From contig DAOTZU010000142.1 of assembly GCA_034433995.1 (NCBI GenBank), positions 1 to 16,249 of the forward strand: a stretch of 16,249 nucleotides of DNA. Direction: 5' to 3'. Each line of letters starts with the position of its first letter. Position 1 is the first letter of the stretch. This DNA comes from DAOTZU01 sp034433995. Lineage in GTDB: Bacteria; Chloroflexota; Anaerolineae; UBA1429. The notes under the pieces are model-generated. The model did no database searches and was not told where the DNA came from. It was given only the letters and a program-made list of their open reading frames with translations. The translations under genes and the position numbers were made by a program. Positions 12,653 to 16,249 of this stretch are shown here, in pieces.

Positions 12653-15394
12653 CTAGATTTTGCGCAGGCGCGCCTCCAGGACGCGGTTGCGCAACAGGGT
12701 CTCCAGATCTTGGCGTTCCTCCAGCAGGCGCAGGATCTCGGCATCGTCCAGCACTACGATGGAGGTCTCGCCCCTGGCGCCGGAGAAAAGGGCCCGCCGG
12801 GCGGGAGGGAGCGCCCCGCTGGAAGAGATCAAAAAGATGAGCTTGATGTTGTGCAGCGCCGCTTTGGCCATCATCTCGCTCACCACGGCCTCCGGCTCGG
12901 CCTGGCGCAGGTCGCGGCAGAGGACCAAGATGGCCGGTTGATAGATGTTCCAGTGGCTGCCGCCGGGGGCTGCGCCGTTGATGGCCAAGACGACATCGGC
13001 GTGGGCGGGGTCCGTGTGCAGGCCGGGGTAGGGCGAAAACGCCGGCACCAGGGAGAACAGGGCGGCGATAAAGGTCTCCCAGGCGACGCCCGGCCGATAG
13101 ACCCCTTCGGCATCCAAGGCCTCGGCGCGCAGGGCCAAGAGGCGGCTGTAGGTGGTCTCCAAACCTTCGTCGCTGGCCGCGCCGGCGGCGAGCTGGCCGG
13201 CGCGCTCCTCCAACTGGGCAAAGTATTGGCGCAGGGCGCGCTCATAAAGGCGATTTCTGATGGCACAGGGTTGGGTCGGGCGCACCACGCCGATCATCTC
13301 CAGCGAGGCCAACACCGAATCGTTGCGGCTAAAGTGCACGGCGCGCCCTTCCAGTAGGATGCTGCGCAGGCGTCGGCGCTCCAGCGGGCGGCGGTCCAGT
13401 TCGGCCAACACATGGCGGATGTTGTCATCTTCTACCAGCATTTGTTCGGCCATGGCCTCTACCTTGGCCGGGTTGACCTCCGGCACCTGGGCCCCCTCCA
13501 GCAGGGTGCAGAGACGCATGGTGAGGTAGGGGTGACCCCCTGTGAGGGTGTGGACGGCCTCCGCGGTCCCGGGGGCCACCGTCACCCCCAGTTTGGCGAA
13601 TTGAGAGACGATCTTGTACACATCGGCCAGCTCGAAATCGCTCAAGTAGAGCTTTTCGCAGATGTTCAGTGGTGAGTTGGCGCCGCTGGTCAGGGCTTGC
13701 AGATCCACCGCGCCGCTAAAGACAAAGAGATACTTGGCCAATTGATTATCCAGCCCGCGCCCCAGGTTGAACACAGTGCGCAAGGTGTTGAAAAAGCTAT
13801 CCGAGACCTCGGGCAAAAGCGCCCCCACCTCGTCCAAAAGCAGCACGATCCGCGGCATGGGCGCGGCGGTGGCCAATTCGCGGAGGAACTCGATGAAATC
13901 CACCGGGCTTTCCAGGGGGCGCCTTTCCGGGGGCAAGGGATCGTGGCCCAAGAGCGCCCGGAACTCGCTGAGCAGGCGAAAGGCAACAAAACGAAAACAG
14001 GCGTTGGCGTCTTGGGCGCGCAGCACCGAGAGGTCAATAAAGACACAGGCGCAGAAATCCTGCAAGAGGTCCTTCAAACGAAAGAGCAACGTGGTTTTGC
14101 CCGTCTGGCGGGCGCTCAGGATGGCGATGTATTGGGTCACCGAGGGCTGTTGGGCCAGGCGCAGCGCCCGCCGAAGTTCGGGGCGATCAATGATCAACTC
14201 TGGCTCGTTGGCGGCGAGCAGGGGACCACGGGTCTTGAAATAGAACTCGCGGGCGAGGGAGCGGGGCACCTGGGGGGCCGCGTCACCCCGTGGTGCCTCT
14301 TTGGCGGGTGCGGCTGTGGAGGGCTGTCGCTCGGCAAGCGCGGCAGGTTCGGTGGTCCATAGGCGGCCGCTGGCGGAGCGCAAAAAGAGCACCGGCGCGG
14401 CCCAATCGTTGGGATCGGCGCTGGTGGCGCTGGCGCCCAAGCGGCCTTCGGCCACGCATTCGTCAATCGTCATGCCCAAGGAAAGGGCCTTGTAAAACAG
14501 CCGGCTGAAGCGGATGGCGGCGCGATCTTCCACAGGCCATTGCATCGCCACCACGGCGGGGATCTCGGCGCGCACCAGGGCCGAAGCCAGGCTGGCCCAG
14601 GCGCCTTTGCCCGTCTCGCAGGCGTTCAGCACCACCAGGTTGACGCCATAGCGGCGCAACAGCCGCGCCGCCTCGCCGGCCCGCATCGGAGTGCTCCGTT
14701 GGGCCTCGTCCTCCAAAAAGAGGAGCCCCTGGCGCTCCTGGCGTTCGTAGGCGCCGTGGCCGATCCAGTGCACCACGTCGGGCGTGCGCTCCAGCAGGGT
14801 GAGGTGCAGGCTCTCTTGGGTGGCGTGGAGACATTGGAGCACCTGCACTTGGCCCGCCTGGGCCAGCTCGCCCAGGGCATCGTTCAAGACGGCCAACTCG
14901 TGTTCCCAATTGAGGCGGGGCAGGTCTATGGGTGAGGCCACCACGGCCAGCACCTGGAGGGCGCGGCTCTGCCGCAGCGCGGGAGGCATGCTGTGCAACC
15001 GCAGGTAGCGCACCAGGGAGACCCGGGGATCGAACACCAGAAACTCGGCCTGACGGCTATCGTAGAGCAGCTCCCAAGGAAGTTGGGCCAGCTCCCAGGA
15101 ATCGATGTGCAGGCGCAAACGCAAACCACGGTTGCGTTCGCGGGCGATTTGGTAGCTCTCGCGCCACAGGGCCATGTTCTCGGCACTGAACGCCCCCGCG
15201 GCCAGTTTTTGCCCCAGCTCGGCGGCCATGGCGGCCGTGCGCTGCACCCGCTCCGCGCACGTGGCCGGTTCCACGTCCAGCGTGAAATGGTGGCGCTCGC
15301 CCTCCCCCGCGGGCGATTGCCACACCTCGGCGATCCCCGTGCGGGCCGCGGGGTTCCATTCTCCCAACCAGAGATCAAAGTTGAGATAATCCAT
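12653..15394 (-). CDS. CHAT protease - AAA ATPase - REase-like fusion protein
   Basis: A 913-residue single-gene multidomain protein. Residues 1-350 form a CHAT (caspase-like) protease with H213 (HWIGHGAYE) and C259 (VLNACETG), the expected catalytic pair. After a linker, residues about 385-640 form an AAA-type ATPase similar to the AAA-like (AAA_35) family. It has a Walker A of the SARQTGKTT type (K433), Walker B LLLDE (D521, E522) and a GGHPYL motif near 619. A winged-helix region follows to about 730. Residues about 769-890 resemble a restriction-endonuclease-like (Mrr-type) fold: WETFIAALF, HADVVL (D800) and LVLCRDL, where active enzymes have an E-C-K. The nuclease is therefore probably dead. 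The ATG at 15394 has AAGGA about 9 nt upstream; a TTG 27 nt earlier is less likely. It is monocistronic and flanked by two inverted MITEs. Domain roles are inferred; defence or regulated proteolysis is possible. Confidence 0.87.
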   Translation of the reverse strand: MDYLNFDLWLGEWNPAARTGIAEVWQSPAGEGERHHFTLDVEPATCAERVQRTAAMAAELGQKLAAGAFSAENMALWRESYQIARERNRGLRLRLHIDSWELAQLPWELLYDSRQAEFLVFDPRVSLVRYLRLHSMPPALRQSRALQVLAVVASPIDLPRLNWEHELAVLNDALGELAQAGQVQVLQCLHATQESLHLTLLERTPDVVHWIGHGAYERQERQGLLFLEDEAQRSTPMRAGEAARLLRRYGVNLVVLNACETGKGAWASLASALVRAEIPAVVAMQWPVEDRAAIRFSRLFYKALSLGMTIDECVAEGRLGASATSADPNDWAAPVLFLRSASGRLWTTEPAALAERQPSTAAPAKEAPRGDAAPQVPRSLAREFYFKTRGPLLAANEPELIIDRPELRRALRLAQQPSVTQYIAILSARQTGKTTLLFRLKDLLQDFCACVFIDLSVLRAQDANACFRFVAFRLLSEFRALLGHDPLPPERRPLESPVDFIEFLRELATAAPMPRIVLLLDEVGALLPEVSDSFFNTLRTVFNLGRGLDNQLAKYLFVFSGAVDLQALTSGANSPLNICEKLYLSDFELADVYKIVSQFAKLGVTVAPGTAEAVHTLTGGHPYLTMRLCTLLEGAQVPEVNPAKVEAMAEQMLVEDDNIRHVLAELDRRPLERRRLRSILLEGRAVHFSRNDSVLASLEMIGVVRPTQPCAIRNRLYERALRQYFAQLEERAGQLAAGAASDEGLETTYSRLLALRAEALDAEGVYRPGVAWETFIAALFSLVPAFSPYPGLHTDPAHADVVLAINGAAPGGSHWNIYQPAILVLCRDLRQAEPEAVVSEMMAKAALHNIKLIFLISSSGALPPARRALFSGARGETSIVVLDDAEILRLLEERQDLETLLRNRVLEARLRKI

Positions 15395-15437
15395 GGGGCC
15401 CTTTCCTTGCGCCTGGTCCAAGCGGCATCTGGCGAAA

Positions 15438-15467
15438 ATTATAATACCGGTGGATGAAAGGCGTCAA
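15438..15467 (-). promoter_or_regulatory. Promoter of the CHAT-AAA gene
   Basis: On the minus strand, TTGACG (15462-15467) and a perfect TATAAT (15438-15443) are 18 bp apart. Transcription should start near 15431, giving a leader of about 37 nt. The target duplication of MITE copy 3 starts 5 bp upstream of the -35 box, so the promoter itself belongs to the host sequence. Confidence 0.75.
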
Positions 15468-15472
15468 CTGTT

Positions 15473-15628
15473 CCCGCCATGAGGGTGTCGAGAAATGCTT
15501 CCGTCGGTTAGAAACCGACGTCTGGGGATGGTAAGCCCGCGCCGCGGGCTTGGCAAGCAGAGCCGTCGGATGGAATCCGACGGCGGGCAAGGCCTCTACG
15601 CGCCTTTTTTCAACGCCCTCGCCGCCAT
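15473..15628 (-). mobile_element. 140-bp MITE-like element, copy 3, with near-perfect 8-bp target duplication
   Basis: The element spans 15481-15620, inverted relative to copy 2 and of identical length. A hand alignment shows about 14 mismatches and no gaps. The flanks are CCCGCCAT (15473-15480) and GCCGCCAT (15621-15628), 7 of 8 identical and in exact register with the ends. The terminal repeats GAGGGCGTTGAAAAA and GAGGGTGTCGAGAAA match at 12 of 15. Hairpins lie at 15502-15520 (C), 15533-15551 (B) and 15563-15583 (A). Six T residues at 15605-15610 follow the A hairpin on the plus strand. No protein is encoded. It fills the space between the divergent promoters of the CHAT gene and the beta-helix gene. 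Confidence 0.85.
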
Positions 15629-15660
15629 CCGGATGTACGACCGGCAAGCGCATTTCTCGC
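15622..15660 (+). repeat. Fragment of a further MITE copy (right end)
   Basis: CCATCC, then ACCGGC and GCGCATTTCTCG, match the region from after hairpin B through the right tail of copy 2 (18 of 20 over the tail). The orientation is that of copy 2, opposite to the adjacent copy 3. The middle is shortened and the terminal ACACCCTC is lost, so it is a decayed remnant. Confidence 0.55.
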
Positions 15661-15662
15661 GC

Positions 15663-15691
15663 TTGACGTTTCTCCGTCCATCGGTTATGCT
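15663..15691 (+). promoter_or_regulatory. Promoter of the beta-helix protein gene
   Basis: TTGACG (15663-15668) and TATGCT (15686-15691) are separated by 17 bp. The start of transcription is expected near 15698, about 27 nt before the ATG. The MITE fragment ends directly before the -35 box. Confidence 0.7.
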
Positions 15692-15724
15692 CTGACCAAG
15701 GCATAGGCGAGCAAGGAGAAAAAC

Positions 15725-16249
15725 ATGAGCAGCAACAAAGGTCGGCACGACAAGGGCGGAGACAGAGAGATCTTGTTCGTCTCTCCCGAAGGGAACGATG
15801 CTTGGTCGGGCAAGTTGCCCTGGCCTAATGTGGACGAGACCGATGGGCCCTTTGCCACGGTGCAACGGGCCCAAAAGGCTGCGCGGGCTTGCAAAGTCAA
15901 GGGCCGCCAGCCGCGGCCGGTGGATATCTGGCTGCGGGGCGGCACCTATTTCCTCAGTGAAACCTGGCGCTTTACCCCGGAGGATTCGGGCACGGCGGAA
16001 TGTCCCGTCACCTACCGCGCCTTCCCCGGCGAGCGGCCGGTGTTGAGCGGCGGGCAGCGCATCAGCGGCTGGCGCGAGGGCAGCGTCAACGGCCAAGCCT
16101 GTTGGATCGCCGAGATCCCGGAGGTGCGGCAGGGCAAGTGGTACTTTACCCAGCTTTTCGTCAATGGCCAGCGCCGTCGGCGGGCGCGGCTGCCCCACGA
16201 GGGATATTACCGCTTTGCGGGCCTGGTGGCCGGAGATAAGGACACCGGC
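15725..16249 (+). CDS. Right-handed beta-helix carbohydrate-active-type protein (5' part)
   Basis: The first 175 codons of a gene that runs off the window. FVSPEGNDAWSGKLP near residue 18, followed by DGPFATVQRAQKAAR and WLRGGTYFLSETWRF, is the classic start of right-handed parallel beta-helix proteins acting on polysaccharides. These include pectate-lyase-like and GH141-type glycoside hydrolases. The segment continues with YRAFPGERPVLSGGQRISGW, also typical. The catalytic part would lie downstream, so substrate and reaction cannot be told. The N-terminus (MSSNKGRHDKGGDRE) is hydrophilic with no signal peptide, which is unusual for a secreted polysaccharide enzyme and suggests cytoplasmic action on imported sugars or another export route. 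AAGGAG lies 6 nt before the ATG, behind its own promoter. Confidence 0.85.
   Translation, partial: MSSNKGRHDKGGDREILFVSPEGNDAWSGKLPWPNVDETDGPFATVQRAQKAARACKVKGRQPRPVDIWLRGGTYFLSETWRFTPEDSGTAECPVTYRAFPGERPVLSGGQRISGWREGSVNGQACWIAEIPEVRQGKWYFTQLFVNGQRRRRARLPHEGYYRFAGLVAGDKDTG

Noticed and set aside
12385..15628. Composite transposon made of the two MITEs and the CHAT gene
   Set aside because: Each element has its own different target duplication, and the outermost flanks (GGAGTGAT and GCCGCCAT) do not match each other, so the segment did not insert as one unit.
15596..16198. A 200-codon minus-strand frame overlapping the start of the beta-helix gene
   Set aside because: It is antisense to a coherent plus-strand gene with promoter and ribosome site, runs into the repeat element and shows no family motifs.

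Overview
The window is GC-rich, densely packed bacterial DNA with 13 protein genes and no rRNA, tRNA or CRISPR array. Several features suggest a Gram-positive-like or Chloroflexota-type bacterium: a T-box leader on the threonyl-tRNA synthetase gene, strong Shine-Dalgarno sites, GTG starts, and CHAT/AAA and CpXC proteins of styles I associate with Chloroflexota. This placement is an inference from gene style, not from a marker gene.

Left part. Positions 12-1751 (+) hold a DUF218/YdcF-type membrane protein coupled to a zinc-less medium-chain dehydrogenase. They converge on thrS (1838-3577, -), which ends at a strong terminator. thrS lacks the usual N-terminal TGS domain and is preceded by a complete T-box riboswitch: promoter, AGTA/specifier loop with an ACC threonine specifier, T-box sequence and terminator. 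Divergent from it, a TTGACA-17-TAGGAT promoter drives a PHP-domain phosphoesterase and a CpXC zinc-ribbon protein with a long helical-repeat tail (4056-6082, +).

Middle part. A compact six-gene operon runs on the minus strand from a promoter near 12350 down to 6100: an AlaX-type alanyl-tRNA editing protein, a metallo-beta-lactamase-fold protein with mostly lost metal ligands, a short QueG-like double [4Fe-4S] protein, a TPR protein with a phosphoribosyltransferase-like second half, an orphan diverged FAD-binding (CoxM/XdhB-like) protein, and HemW. Gaps are 23 nt or less, with two overlaps of about 4 nt. Cofactor and tRNA quality-control themes recur, but no single pathway links all six.

Right part. 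The standout is a single 913-residue gene (12653-15394, -) encoding an intact CHAT protease, an AAA-type ATPase and a C-terminal restriction-endonuclease-like domain whose catalytic E-x-K appears lost. It has its own promoter and no partner gene, and resembles a self-contained sensor/effector, possibly defensive. It is bracketed by two inverted, about 90% identical 140-bp elements (12393-12532 and 15481-15620). Each has terminal inverted repeats, three internal hairpins and its own 8-bp target duplication, so I call this a previously unnamed (to me) MITE family. A shortened derivative (3905-3963) and a fragment (15622-15660) lie in the two divergent promoter regions. The window ends inside a beta-helix carbohydrate-active-type gene (15725 onward, +).
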